From assembly GCA_048158365.1 (NCBI GenBank), contig JBLLNL010000012.1: DNA of 64,000 nucleotides. One strand, written 5' to 3'. Both the position numbers and the translations under genes were made by a program. Of the stretch, positions 8,096 to 18,100 are shown one piece after another; position 1 is the first letter of the stretch; each line of letters opens with the position of its first letter. This stretch comes from Azoarcus_F sp048158365. Lineage in GTDB: Bacteria; Pseudomonadota; Gammaproteobacteria; Burkholderiales; Rhodocyclaceae. Below the pieces are notes generated by a model. The model ran no database searches and was not told the origin of the DNA. It saw only the letters and a list, made by a program, of their open reading frames with translations.

Positions 8096-9466
8096 ATGAC
8101 CGAGCAGACCAAATACCTGTTGCCCGAGAACCGCATTCCGAAAGTCTGGTACAACATTCAGGCAGACCTGCCCAAGCCGCTGCCGCCGGTCCTGCATCCG
8201 GGCACGCTGAAACCGATCGGCCCGGACGACCTGGCACCGCTGTTCCCGATGGAGCTGATCCTGCAGGAGGTCACCACCGAGCGCGAGGTCGACATCCCCG
8301 AACCGGTGCGCGACATCTACAAGCTGTGGCGCCCAGCGCCGCTGTTCCGCGCTCATCGCCTCGAGAAGGTGCTCGGCACGCCGGCCAAGATCTTCTACAA
8401 GTACGAAGGCGTGAGCCCTGCCGGCAGCCACAAGCCCAACACCGCGATCCCGCAGGCCTTCTACAACCAGCAGGTCGGCGTGAAGCGGCTGACCACCGAA
8501 ACCGGCGCCGGCCAGTGGGGCACCTCGCTGTCCTTCGCCGGCAGTGTGTTCGGGCTGGACGTCACGGTGTTCCAGGTGCGCGTGTCCTATGACCAGAAGC
8601 CCTATCGCCGTGCAGTCATGGAAACCTATGGCGCACGCTGCGTCGCGTCGCCGTCGAACGAGACCGAGTACGGCCGTTCGGTGCTCGCGCAACGCCCGGA
8701 TCACCCCGGCAGCCTGGGCATCGCGATCTCCGAGGCGGTCGAGATCGCGGCGCAGAACGAGGACACCAAGTACGCGCTGGGCTCGGTGCTGAACCATGTG
8801 CTGCTGCATCAGACCATCATCGGCATCGAATCGATGGAGCAGCTCGAGATGGCCGATGTCTATCCTGACGTCGTGGTCGGCTGCACCGGTGGCGGTTCCA
8901 ACTTTGCCGGCATCGCGTTCCCGTTCATCGGCGCCGGCCTGCGCGGCGGGGCCAAACCGCGCATCGTCGCGGTCGAGCCATCGGCCTGCCCGTCGCTGAC
9001 CCGCGGCAAGTACGCCTACGATTTTGGCGACACTGCCCACATGACGCCGCTGACCAAGATGCACACGCTGGGCTCGACCTTCACGCCGCCCGGATTTCAC
9101 GCCGGCGGCCTGCGCTACCACGGCATGGCGCCGCTGGTGTCGCATCTGAAGGAACTCGGCCTGATGGAGGCGGTGGCCTACAATCAGACCGAATGCTTCG
9201 CGGCCGGCGTATTGTTCGCGCGCCACGAAGGCATCGTGCCCGCGCCCGAGGCCAACCATGCGGTCAAGGGCGCGATCGAGGAAGCGCTGCGCTGCAAGCG
9301 CGAGGGCAAGGCCGAGGTGATCCTGTTCAATCTGTGCGGCCACGGTCACTTCGACATGGCGGCCTACACGAACTACTTCTCCGGCAACCTCAGGGACGAG
9401 CAGTACGACGAGGCCGAACTCGCGATGGCGCTGTCGGGCCTGCCGGGCGTGTCCGAACCGGCCTGA
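8096..9466 (+). CDS. TrpB-like pyridoxal-phosphate enzyme (TrpB2 type tryptophan synthase beta chain)
   Basis: 456 residues, longer than standard TrpB (about 400) and matching TrpB2 (COG1350). The PLP-binding lysine is Lys113 in SHKPN; ETGAGQWG and the phosphate loop GCTGGGSNF follow. TrpB2 joins indole to serine to make tryptophan, or salvages indole, without needing a TrpA partner at the same locus; no trpA is nearby. The ATG at 8096 follows AAGGGGAG; an in-frame upstream extension from 8033 has no family likeness. The metallo-hydrolase gene starts 18 bases after its stop, so the two are probably co-transcribed. Confidence 0.9.
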   Translation: MTEQTKYLLPENRIPKVWYNIQADLPKPLPPVLHPGTLKPIGPDDLAPLFPMELILQEVTTEREVDIPEPVRDIYKLWRPAPLFRAHRLEKVLGTPAKIFYKYEGVSPAGSHKPNTAIPQAFYNQQVGVKRLTTETGAGQWGTSLSFAGSVFGLDVTVFQVRVSYDQKPYRRAVMETYGARCVASPSNETEYGRSVLAQRPDHPGSLGIAISEAVEIAAQNEDTKYALGSVLNHVLLHQTIIGIESMEQLEMADVYPDVVVGCTGGGSNFAGIAFPFIGAGLRGGAKPRIVAVEPSACPSLTRGKYAYDFGDTAHMTPLTKMHTLGSTFTPPGFHAGGLRYHGMAPLVSHLKELGLMEAVAYNQTECFAAGVLFARHEGIVPAPEANHAVKGAIEEALRCKREGKAEVILFNLCGHGHFDMAAYTNYFSGNLRDEQYDEAELAMALSGLPGVSEPA

Positions 9467-9484
9467 AGCGACCCGGAGAACATC

Positions 9485-10567
9485 ATGACCGATGCCGTGG
9501 ACCTGTCCCGCCCTGCCGACAAGGCGGGGCTGATCTACCCCTTCGACTCGCCGCCCGCGGCCGGCCAGCTTCAGACGGTCGCGCCCGGCGTGCTGTGGAT
9601 GCGCATGCCGCTGCCGTTCGCGCTCGACCATATCAACCTGTGGGCGATCGAGGACGGCGAAGGCTGGGCGGTCGTCGATACCGGCATCCGCAACGAGACC
9701 ACGACCGCTCACTGGCGCGAACTTTTCGCCAACGCACCGGATCAGCGCTCGATCAGCCGCGTGTTCGTAACCCACATGCATCCCGACCACATCGGCATGG
9801 CCGGCTGGCTGACCCGCAAGTTCGACTGCCGCCTGTGGATGACGCGCCTCGAATACCTGAGCTGCCGGGTGCTGACGTCGGACACCGGCCGCGAGGCACC
9901 GGACGACGCGGTCGCATTCTTTCGCCGCGCCGGATGGGGCGATGCGGCGATCGAGACCTACCGCGCCCGCTTCGGCAACTTCGGCAAACACATCTACTGC
10001 CTCCCCGACAGCTATCGCCGTCTGCGCGACGGCGAGGAGATCGTGATCGGCACGCATGTGTGGCGCATCATCGTCGGCCATGGACATTCTCCGGAACACG
10101 CCTGCCTGTACTGTGCGGACCTGAAGGTGCTGATCTCGGGCGACCAGGTCCTGCCCCGGATCTCGTCCAACGTGTCGGTCTATCCGACCGAGCCGGACGC
10201 GAATCCGATGGCCGACTGGTTCGAGTCGCTCGCCAAGATCGAGCGCGAGGTACCGGACGACGTGCTGGTACTGCCGTCGCACAACGAATGCTTTCGCGGC
10301 CTGCATGCCCGGCTGCGCATGCTGCGCGCGAGCCAGGAACGCACTTTCGAGCGGCTGCGCGCCAGGCTGGACCAGCCGCGACGCGCGGTCGACGTGTTCG
10401 ACGCGCTGTTCACGCGCAAGATCACCGAGGCCGGCGATCACATGCTGCTCGGTATGGCCACCGGTGAAAGCCTGGCCTGCCTGAACTACCTTATCGAAGC
10501 CGGTGAAGTCGGCGTCGAGACGGATGCCGACGGCGTCAACTGGTATCACCTGCGGCAAGACGGGTAA
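9485..10567 (+). CDS. Metallo-beta-lactamase-fold hydrolase
   Basis: 360 residues. The zinc motif reads THMHPDHIG (about residues 96-104), with a second histidine in VGHGHSPEHAC and an aspartate in ISGDQVLP, as in glyoxalase II/RNase-like MBL hydrolases. The C-terminal 120 residues form a helical extension (FDALFTRKITEAGDHMLLGMATGESLACLNYL) like the winged end of LACTB2-type and thioester-cleaving MBL proteins. A thioester or ester substrate is plausible but unproven. It follows trpB2 closely. Confidence 0.85.
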   Translation: MTDAVDLSRPADKAGLIYPFDSPPAAGQLQTVAPGVLWMRMPLPFALDHINLWAIEDGEGWAVVDTGIRNETTTAHWRELFANAPDQRSISRVFVTHMHPDHIGMAGWLTRKFDCRLWMTRLEYLSCRVLTSDTGREAPDDAVAFFRRAGWGDAAIETYRARFGNFGKHIYCLPDSYRRLRDGEEIVIGTHVWRIIVGHGHSPEHACLYCADLKVLISGDQVLPRISSNVSVYPTEPDANPMADWFESLAKIEREVPDDVLVLPSHNECFRGLHARLRMLRASQERTFERLRARLDQPRRAVDVFDALFTRKITEAGDHMLLGMATGESLACLNYLIEAGEVGVETDADGVNWYHLRQDG

Positions 10568-10777
10568 TGCACACCGGCGTCCCGCCCTGCGCGTGATCCG
10601 CGCTGCGAGCTGCACGCGCGTTCCATTCGTGCGCCCGCGCACCGCCCCGTATCGACTGACGGACGAATGACCCGACGCGTGGCCGGGTTTATATCCGATC
10701 AATTTAGTCGACTATTGACCGCGGCTTCGGCTAGAGTTCACCCATGCCCTTCCCGTGCGTTCGATCAGGAGACACCC

Positions 10778-12823
10778 ATGCCGAACCGCCTGGCCGCCGA
10801 GACCTCGCCCTATCTGCTTCAGCATGCCGACAACCCGGTCGAATGGTGGCCGTGGTGCGAGGACGCGCTGTCGCTCGCGCGGCAGCTCGATAAGCCCATC
10901 CTGCTGTCGATCGGCTATTCCGCCTGCCACTGGTGCCATGTGATGGCGCATGAATCCTTCGAGGATCCGGACGTGGCGGCGTTGATGAATCGACTCTTCG
11001 TCAATATCAAGGTCGATCGCGAGGAGCGCCCGGATCTGGACCAGATCTACCAGACGGCGCACCAGATGCTCGCGCAGCGCAGCGGCGGCTGGCCGCTGAC
11101 GATGTTCCTGACCCCTGACGGCACGCCGTTCTTCGGCGGCACCTATTTCCCGAAACAGGCGCGCTACGGCCTGCCTGGTTTTGCCAGCCTGCTCGAGCAG
11201 ATCGCCGCCGCCTACGCGGGCAAACGCCGCGAGATCGAGGAGCACAACGCCGCCGTGCGGGCCGCACTGGCGCGCGCCGCCAGTATTGGCGGGGGCACGC
11301 ACCATTCGGACTTCGGTCCCCAGCCGATCGCCAAGCTGCGCGACCTGCTGTCGGCGAACTTCGACGTCCGCTTCGGCGGTTTCGGCGGCGCGCCTAAGTT
11401 TCCGCACCCGACCGATCTGGAATTCCTGCTGCACCGCCATCGCAGCACAGGTGACGGCCACGCCCGCGACATGGCGCTCGACACGCTGACCCGCATGGCC
11501 GAGGGCGGGCTGTTCGACCAGCTCGGCGGCGGATTCTGCCGCTACAGCACCGACGACCGCTGGCAGATCCCGCACTTCGAGAAGATGCTTTACGACAACG
11601 GGCCGCTGCTCGCGCTGTACGCGGACGCATGGCAGATCAGTGGGGATCCGCTGTTCCGGAGGGTGGTCGAGGACACCGCCGCATGGGTGATGCGCGAGAT
11701 GCAGTCCGCCGAGGGCGGTTACGTTGCAGCGCTGGACGCCGACTCGGAAGGCGAGGAGGGTCGCTTCTATGCGTGGGATCGCGACGAGATCCGCGCGCTG
11801 CTGACCCCGGACGCATTCGCGGTGGCGGAACGCCATTACGGCCTGGATGCGCCGCCGAATTTCGAGCACCGGCACTGGCATCTGGTCGTGTCCCGCCCCC
11901 TCGACCAGGTCGCGAACGAACTGGGCATTCGGCCCGACGACGCGGCCAGGCTGCTCGCCGACGCGCGAGCGCTGCTATTCGAGGAACGGGCGGCACGGAT
12001 CCGTCCCGGCCGGGACGACAAGATCCTGACCAGCTGGAACGGCCTGATGATCGCCGGCATGATGCATGCGGCACGCGTCTTCCGCCGTGCAGACTGGGCG
12101 GAATCGGCACGGCGCGCGATCGACTTCATCCGGGATCGCCACTGGCGCGACGGGCGGCTGTACGCAACCAGCACCGGCGGCGATGGTCGTCTCAACGCCT
12201 ATCTGGACGATCACGCGTTCATGATCGGCGGCCTGATCGAAGCGCTGCAGACCCGGTTCACGCCCGGGGACCTTGCGTTCGCCGAGGACCTGGCCGATGA
12301 ACTGCTCGAACAGTTCGAGGACCGTGCTGCGGGCGGCTTCTTCTTCACCCGGCACGACCACGAGGCATTGATCCAGCGTCCCAAGCCGCTGCACGACAAC
12401 GCCACCGCATCCGGCAATGGCGTCGCGATCCGGACGCTCGCACGGCTCGGCCATGTGACCGGGGAACTACGCTACCACGATGCCGCCGAGCGCGGCCTGC
12501 AGGCCTTCTATGGCGCGCTCGCCGGAAACCCGGGCGGATGCGCTGGCCTTGCGCTCGCGCTGGCAGAACACCTCGTCCCACCGGCGCTGGTGATCGTGCG
12601 CGGCAAGGCCGACGATCTGATCGCATGGCAGCAGGAACTGGCCGGCATGCATCTGCCGGATACACTGTCGTTCGCCCTGCCGCCCGGCATCGCCCACCTG
12701 CCGCCGGTGCTGGACAAGCCGGTCGACGCGGACGTCACCGCCTGGGTATGCCGCGGCACCCAGTGCCTGGCACCGGTCCACTCGCTGCATGCGCTGACCG
12801 GGCTGCTCGCAACCCCGGCCTGA
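10778..12823 (+). CDS. DUF255 thioredoxin-domain protein (YyaL/SPATA20 family)
   Basis: 681 residues, the usual length for this family. The N-terminal thioredoxin-like domain (about 1-165) opens with NRLAAETSPYLLQHADNPV and carries the CxxC motif in SACHWCHVM, then VDREERPDLD and GGWPLTMFLTPDG. The rest is an (alpha/alpha)6-barrel-like domain resembling N-acylglucosamine 2-epimerases (GGLFDQLGGGFCRYSTDDRW, HFEKMLYDNGPLL, LTSWNGLMI). The function is not firmly established. ATG 10778 is chosen because the family begins there; the frame upstream lacks likeness. It lies alone, convergent with an SDR gene. Confidence 0.9.
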   Translation: MPNRLAAETSPYLLQHADNPVEWWPWCEDALSLARQLDKPILLSIGYSACHWCHVMAHESFEDPDVAALMNRLFVNIKVDREERPDLDQIYQTAHQMLAQRSGGWPLTMFLTPDGTPFFGGTYFPKQARYGLPGFASLLEQIAAAYAGKRREIEEHNAAVRAALARAASIGGGTHHSDFGPQPIAKLRDLLSANFDVRFGGFGGAPKFPHPTDLEFLLHRHRSTGDGHARDMALDTLTRMAEGGLFDQLGGGFCRYSTDDRWQIPHFEKMLYDNGPLLALYADAWQISGDPLFRRVVEDTAAWVMREMQSAEGGYVAALDADSEGEEGRFYAWDRDEIRALLTPDAFAVAERHYGLDAPPNFEHRHWHLVVSRPLDQVANELGIRPDDAARLLADARALLFEERAARIRPGRDDKILTSWNGLMIAGMMHAARVFRRADWAESARRAIDFIRDRHWRDGRLYATSTGGDGRLNAYLDDHAFMIGGLIEALQTRFTPGDLAFAEDLADELLEQFEDRAAGGFFFTRHDHEALIQRPKPLHDNATASGNGVAIRTLARLGHVTGELRYHDAAERGLQAFYGALAGNPGGCAGLALALAEHLVPPALVIVRGKADDLIAWQQELAGMHLPDTLSFALPPGIAHLPPVLDKPVDADVTAWVCRGTQCLAPVHSLHALTGLLATPA

Positions 12824-12852
12824 TCGCAGGTACGGGACCGGGCAGGTGCCAC

Positions 12853-13515
12853 TCACCAGGGCAGTGGCTCGCCGTTCGAGTGCCAGAAGCTGCCGCTGTG
12901 CTGCAGGCTCAGCGCGTCGATACGGGCGACGAGACGCTCGGCCGACTGATGCGCGGTGATGTCGCCGGCGAAACCGACCATGCGCGTCTGCACGAAACCC
13001 GGATGCAGCAGCGCCACCGCCACGCCGCGTGGCGCGAGATCGCGCGCCAGACTCACGCCGGCAGCATTCAGCGCTGCCTTGCTCATCCGGTAGCCGTAAT
13101 AGGCGCCGGACCCGTTGTCGCTCATCGACCCCATGCGGCTGGTGATCATCGCGACCTTCGCACCCTGGCCCAGATTCGGCAGCAAGGCCTGCGTCACGCG
13201 CAACGGACCGAGCGCATTCACCTGGAACTGACGCAGGACGGCATCGAAATCGATGTCGCCGAGCGCGTCGGCGCTCAACACGCCGGCATTGTTGATCAGC
13301 ACGTCGATCGTGCGGCCCTGCAGTGCCGTGGCCAGACGCTGACCCGCATCGGCCTGCGACACATCCACACCGTCGATGACTTCGACACCGAGCGCCGCCA
13401 GAGCGTCTGACGGCTCGCGACAGACCGCGATCACGGCGTCGCCGCGTTCGCGATAGATCTTGCACAATTCCAGCCCGATGCCACGACTGGCGCCGGTCAC
13501 GAGTACGCTTGCCAT
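12853..13515 (-). CDS. Short-chain dehydrogenase/reductase (C-factor-like)
   Basis: 220 residues. The NAD(P)-binding TGASRGIG motif is at residues 7-14 from the ATG at 13515, with NNAG in the middle and the active-site pair in YYGYRMSKAALN, so the catalytic YxxxK is intact. The C-terminus NGEPLPW is typical of CsgA/C-factor-like SDR proteins. The longer frame from 13584 would place 23 extra residues before the Rossmann motif and is rejected. The substrate is unknown. The gene diverges from the carboxylesterase gene across a 227-base gap. Confidence 0.88.
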   Translation of the reverse strand: MASVLVTGASRGIGLELCKIYRERGDAVIAVCREPSDALAALGVEVIDGVDVSQADAGQRLATALQGRTIDVLINNAGVLSADALGDIDFDAVLRQFQVNALGPLRVTQALLPNLGQGAKVAMITSRMGSMSDNGSGAYYGYRMSKAALNAAGVSLARDLAPRGVAVALLHPGFVQTRMVGFAGDITAHQSAERLVARIDALSLQHSGSFWHSNGEPLPW

Positions 13516-13742
13516 GTGGTCCCGCCCTCCATGATTTGAAATGATCCGGTCGACGTCGGGCAGCACGGCTGCGGGCTCGCCCAAACGACGGCAACGAAGA
13601 ATGCATGCTTATGATCGTCGATGTAAGACTACCATGTAGCCCACCGCGTGGCGGCGACCCCCGTCGCCGGCGCCGAGCCACCGGTTCGGCACGGTCACGT
13701 CGCGAACGATACAATCACCTCAGTCGCCCTCAGGATGAACGC

Positions 13743-14450
13743 ATGAACAACGAAACCGGCACACCCGAACCACCCGTCCTGCCGGCGGTCGAGATCGAGA
13801 CCCGCCCGAATCCGACCCATGCAGTGATCTGGCTGCATGGCCTCGGTGCCGACGGGCACGACTTCGAACCGGTGGTGGACGCATTCGACATCCAACGCCT
13901 GCCGGCGACGCGTTTCGTGTTTCCGCACGCACCGGTGCGACCGGTCACGATCAACGGCGGTTATCGCATGCGTGCCTGGTATGACCTGGTCACCACCGAT
14001 TTCTCACAGCGGCGCGAGGATCCGGACGGCGTGCGCGAATCGGCCGGACTGGCCCGCGCGCTGATAGCGCGCGAGAACACACGCGGTATCCCCGATGCGC
14101 ACATCGTGCTCGCCGGGTTCTCCCAGGGCGGCGCGATCGCACTGCACGCCGGCTTGCGCCACCCACGCCGGCTCGCCGGCATTCTCGCGCTATCGACCTA
14201 TCTGCCGCTGGCCGACACGCTCGCCGACGAGGCCGCCGCAGCCAACCATGACACGCCTATCTTCATGGCGCATGGCGAAGGCGACACCGTGATCCCGTTC
14301 GGATTCGCCGAGAAATCCTTTCGCCGTCTGCGCGATCACGGTCTCGCGATCGAATGGCATCCCTACTTCGCCGAACACACGCTGGTGCTCGAGGAGGTGC
14401 GCGACATCGAGTCGTGGCTCGCGCGCGTGCTGCGCGACATCACGCCTTGA
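13743..14450 (+). CDS. Carboxylesterase/phospholipase-type alpha/beta hydrolase
   Basis: 235 residues, normal for the carboxylesterase 2/acyl-protein-thioesterase-like family. The oxyanion region is VIWLHGLGADGHDFEPVV, the nucleophile serine sits in GFSQGGA, the acid in GEGDTVIPFG, and the histidine in FAEHTLVLEEV. It should hydrolyse short acyl esters in the cytoplasm; no signal peptide is seen. The ATG at 13743 fits family alignment. The upstream in-frame extension from 13605 is arginine-rich and not family-like. Confidence 0.9.
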   Translation: MNNETGTPEPPVLPAVEIETRPNPTHAVIWLHGLGADGHDFEPVVDAFDIQRLPATRFVFPHAPVRPVTINGGYRMRAWYDLVTTDFSQRREDPDGVRESAGLARALIARENTRGIPDAHIVLAGFSQGGAIALHAGLRHPRRLAGILALSTYLPLADTLADEAAAANHDTPIFMAHGEGDTVIPFGFAEKSFRRLRDHGLAIEWHPYFAEHTLVLEEVRDIESWLARVLRDITP

Positions 14451-14545
14451 AGCCAAATACCTGCAATGCTGCGCACGAATCACGCGCAGTCCTGTCGAAC
14501 CGACGCCACCGAAAAGAACCCATACGAACCCGGACCGACAAACAC

Positions 14546-15175
14546 ATGCCGAGTAAACTGCTGATTGGCCTCACCCTTGTATTGGTATCCACCGCCTCGA
14601 TCGCGCAGGGCATGAGATCCATAGACGGATGCAACATCCGGCGCGGCGCCTTCTGCGTCAACATGAATCTGCATGGCGCAGACCTGAGCGGCGAGAATCT
14701 CGCCAACTCCCAGTTCACGCGCAGCGTGCTGACCAGCACGAATCTGGTCGAAACGAATCTGACCGAAGCGAACCTGAGTCGGGCCAATCTCAATCAGTCC
14801 GATCTGAGCCGGGCCGTGCTGAACCGGACCAACTTCGCCGGCGCCACGCTGGTCGAGGCCACGCTGATCGGTGCGACCGCGAACGGCGCGCTGTTTCGCA
14901 ATTCCAACCTCAGCTCGGCCGACCTCAGCGACGCGGCGCTGACCAACGCCGACATGAACAACGCGCGGCTCGGCGGTGCGACGCTCGACGGGGCCGACCT
15001 GCAGCGGGTGAACTTCCGCGCGGCCGACCTGCGCGGCGCGTCGCTGAAAGGCGCAAACCTGCAGGGTGCGATCCTGAGCGGTGCGAACCTGGTGGATGCC
15101 GACCTGAGCGGCGCGAACATCGATCAGGCGGTGTTCGACCGCGCGCAGACCACGCGCTGCATCGGCTGCCCCTGA
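14546..15175 (+). CDS. Secreted pentapeptide-repeat protein
   Basis: 209 residues. MPSKLLIGLTLVLVSTASIAQG is a classic cleavable signal peptide, so the protein is exported. A short cysteine-bearing stretch follows (DGCNIRRGAFCVN), then about 30 pentapeptide repeats of the A(D/N)LXX kind (GADLSGENLANSQF ... LSGANLVDADLSGANID), predicting a right-handed quadrilateral beta helix. Two more cysteines close the chain (RCIGCP). Periplasmic pentapeptide proteins have no single known role. It is convergent with the AddA-like gene. Confidence 0.85.
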   Translation: MPSKLLIGLTLVLVSTASIAQGMRSIDGCNIRRGAFCVNMNLHGADLSGENLANSQFTRSVLTSTNLVETNLTEANLSRANLNQSDLSRAVLNRTNFAGATLVEATLIGATANGALFRNSNLSSADLSDAALTNADMNNARLGGATLDGADLQRVNFRAADLRGASLKGANLQGAILSGANLVDADLSGANIDQAVFDRAQTTRCIGCP

Positions 15176-15199
15176 CCCACCGGGCAGCGATACACAGGC

Positions 15200-18100
15200 T
15201 CACACCGCTACGTCGACCAGGCGGTCGTGGGCGGTGTAGTAGATCGCACAACGCAGCGGTCTTCCGTCGCCGCGAAACAGCTTCGCATAACGGGCGAGTT
15301 GGTCCCGATACTGCGCGGCATGCGCGGCCACCGCGGCATCGTCGAGCGGCTGCGGCAACTCGGCCGACTTGAAGTCGATGATCCAGCGCGTTCCGTCCTC
15401 GACGAAGGTCCGATCCACGACATGAATCCGGATCGTGGCATCCGACGCGGTCGCAAGGGCCAGCTCGGAGGCCGCGTCAGCGCGTTGCGCGAGCACCCAG
15501 CGGCCGGTCTCGCTCGCTACGGTCCGGCTCAGCATCGCAACGATTCCGACGGACGCGGATTCGGCGGCGGCCGGCGCGTGGCCCTGCAGACTCAGCCAGC
15601 GCGCCATCGCGGGTCGCAGCCGCTCGATCCGATCAACCGGCCAGGCCTCGACGCCGCTGCGTGCGATCAGTTCGAGATAGCGGTGCACGAGCGTGCCGAA
15701 ATCAGCCTCGAGCGCATGGCGACCGGCCGGCGACGCATCCTCGCCCTGCACCGCGGATGTCTCGTCGCCACACGGAGGTTCCACGCGCAGCGCGGCCGGC
15801 TGCCCGATCGCACGCAGCCGCAGCAGCGGTGGCACGAAATCCTCGTAGGCCGGTAAGAATCCGTGCGGATCGGCTGGATCCGGTGTCAGCGGCGGCGATG
15901 ATTCGAACTGCGGCGCGAGCACCGGCCACATCGTGCGCAACGGTGTACCGCCCGGCGCCACCGGTTGTCCCGAATCCGCCGTCAATCGACTGAGCCCGAC
16001 CAGATGCAGGGCCCGGATCGCGCGGGTCGAAGCGACATAGAGCACGCGCAGGTCCTCGTTGTTGCCGCGCTCCGCCTCCAGGGTCTGCAGATAGTGGTAG
16101 GTCGCCGGCGCGCCGCCCTTGCCGCCGCGGGCAGTCAGCGGCGCGACCACGAGACCCGTCCCGCCATCGCTCAGCGCCACCTCCTCCCAGCGCAGCAGCG
16201 GTGTGTCGTTCTGTCCGACGCTGCGCTGCAGTCCGGGCAGGATCACGGTGTCGAACTCCAGCCCCTTGGACTTGTGGATGGTCATGAACCGCAGCCGCCC
16301 ATCGGCCCCCGGGTCGGGCGCCGCATACAGCTTGTCGACCTCGGCCTGGAGCCGCTCCAGATCGAGTCCGCCGCCGGCCTCGAGCCGCTCGACCAGATCG
16401 AACCAGGCTTCCACGTCCTGGGCCGCGCCGGCGTCGGGTAGCAGCGCCGGCCCGTCGAGCTGCAACCACACGCCCTCGATCCAGCGCGCCATGCCCTGCC
16501 TGCCCTGATGCGCCAACGCGTCGTCGATGACCGCACGCAGATGCGCGAGGCGTGCCTGCCCGTCCTCGCTGAGGCCGGCCACCCGCGCCTCGTCGTCGAG
16601 CAGCGCGGGCAGCGTCGCGTACCGGTCGTCGGCCGCGAGCCGGTGCAGGTCGGCCAGGCACAGCCCGCACCATGGTGCGCGCAGCAGGGCGAGCCATGCG
16701 ATCCGGTCGGCGCGATGGCACAAGGCCCGGGTCAGCGTGATCAGATCGGCGATCCACTGCCGTCCCCCCAGCGCTTCGATCTCGACCGCCTGGTAACGCA
16801 GATCCGGCCGGCTGGCGCGGATCTCGGCCACCAGTGGGGCCAGATGGGTGCGCGCGCGCACCAGCACCGCGATGTTCCGGGCCGGATCCTCGGCCCAGGT
16901 CCGGTCGATGATGGCCATGATGCGCTCGGCCTCGAGCCGGTCGGCCTCGGTGGCGGCGAGTTCCGGCGACACGCACAGCGGATGGACCTCGACCCCCGCA
17001 CCCGGCAGCGAGGCCCGGGTCGCGACGAAGGGTCGGTAGCGGATCGCGCCCCGCGCGACGTTGTCCTGTGACGGGAACAGGCCGGCAAAGGCACCGTTCA
17101 CCCAGTCGACGACCTCCGGACAGGAGCGATTGTTGCGTGTCAGTTGCAGGCGCTCGAGCGGGATTCCACCGATTCCGCCATGAGCCGCCTGCAGGAACAG
17201 GCCCACATCGGCCTTGCGGAATCGATAGATCGACTGCATCGGGTCGCCGACGCAGAACAATGTGCGACCGTCGTCCGGCATCCAGCCCGCGGTAAGCCGC
17301 TCGAGCAGGCGAACCTGGACCGGACTGGTGTCCTGGAACTCGTCGACCAGCAGGTGACGCAGCCGGTAGTCGAGCCGCAGCGCGAGCTCGGTCGGCCCGG
17401 CGTCGTCGCCGAGCGCCTGCAGGGCACGCTGTGCGATCTCGATGAAATCGGTCTGGCCCCGGGCCTGGAAGACCTGCCACAGCGTCGCGCTCGCAAGGCG
17501 CAGCAGCGCGGCCAGATTGCGCACGATCGCGCCTTCGTCTTCGCAGGCGTCGGCCAGCGGCAGGCGCCGCAGCCGGGCGAGGACCCCATCCAGGCCAACC
17601 CGTTCGCGCAACCCGGCAACCTGCGCCAGCATCGCCTCCTTGTGCGCCTGGCCCGCTGGACCAGGCGGAAAGCCTTGGTTGCGGTTGAGCGCCTTGCGCC
17701 ATTCGCCCTTCGAGGTCAGCAACAGATCGCACAGCGCAAGCCACCGTGGCAGCGCACCGTGGTCGGGTGCGAGCGGCTCGCACCAGCTGCGCAACAGCGT
17801 GAGCGGAGCATCGTCCTCGACGTTGTCCGCGGCGAAACGCACCAGCGGCATCAGCTCGCGCTGCAGGTCCGCGTCGAACAGGCGCGCGACATCGGCGATC
17901 TCGTCGTCCACCAGTTGTCGCAGCACGTCGGTGGAATCCAGCCCGGCATGGGCGTTGTGCAGCCATTGATCGCGGGTGGCCAGCATCTTCCCGAGCAGCC
18001 GGCACAGGCGCACGCTGTCGTTGTCCAGGTAGGCGAGCACCGCGGCAACGACGTCGGACACGCCTGGCAGGCCGGATTCGAGCAGGGCCAGTGTCTGCTC

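Noticed and set aside
8015..10702. 895-residue leftward frame opposite trpB2 and the hydrolase
   Set aside because: It mirrors two well-recognised genes; the composition (Arg, Gly, His, Val) is that of a high-GC antisense frame.
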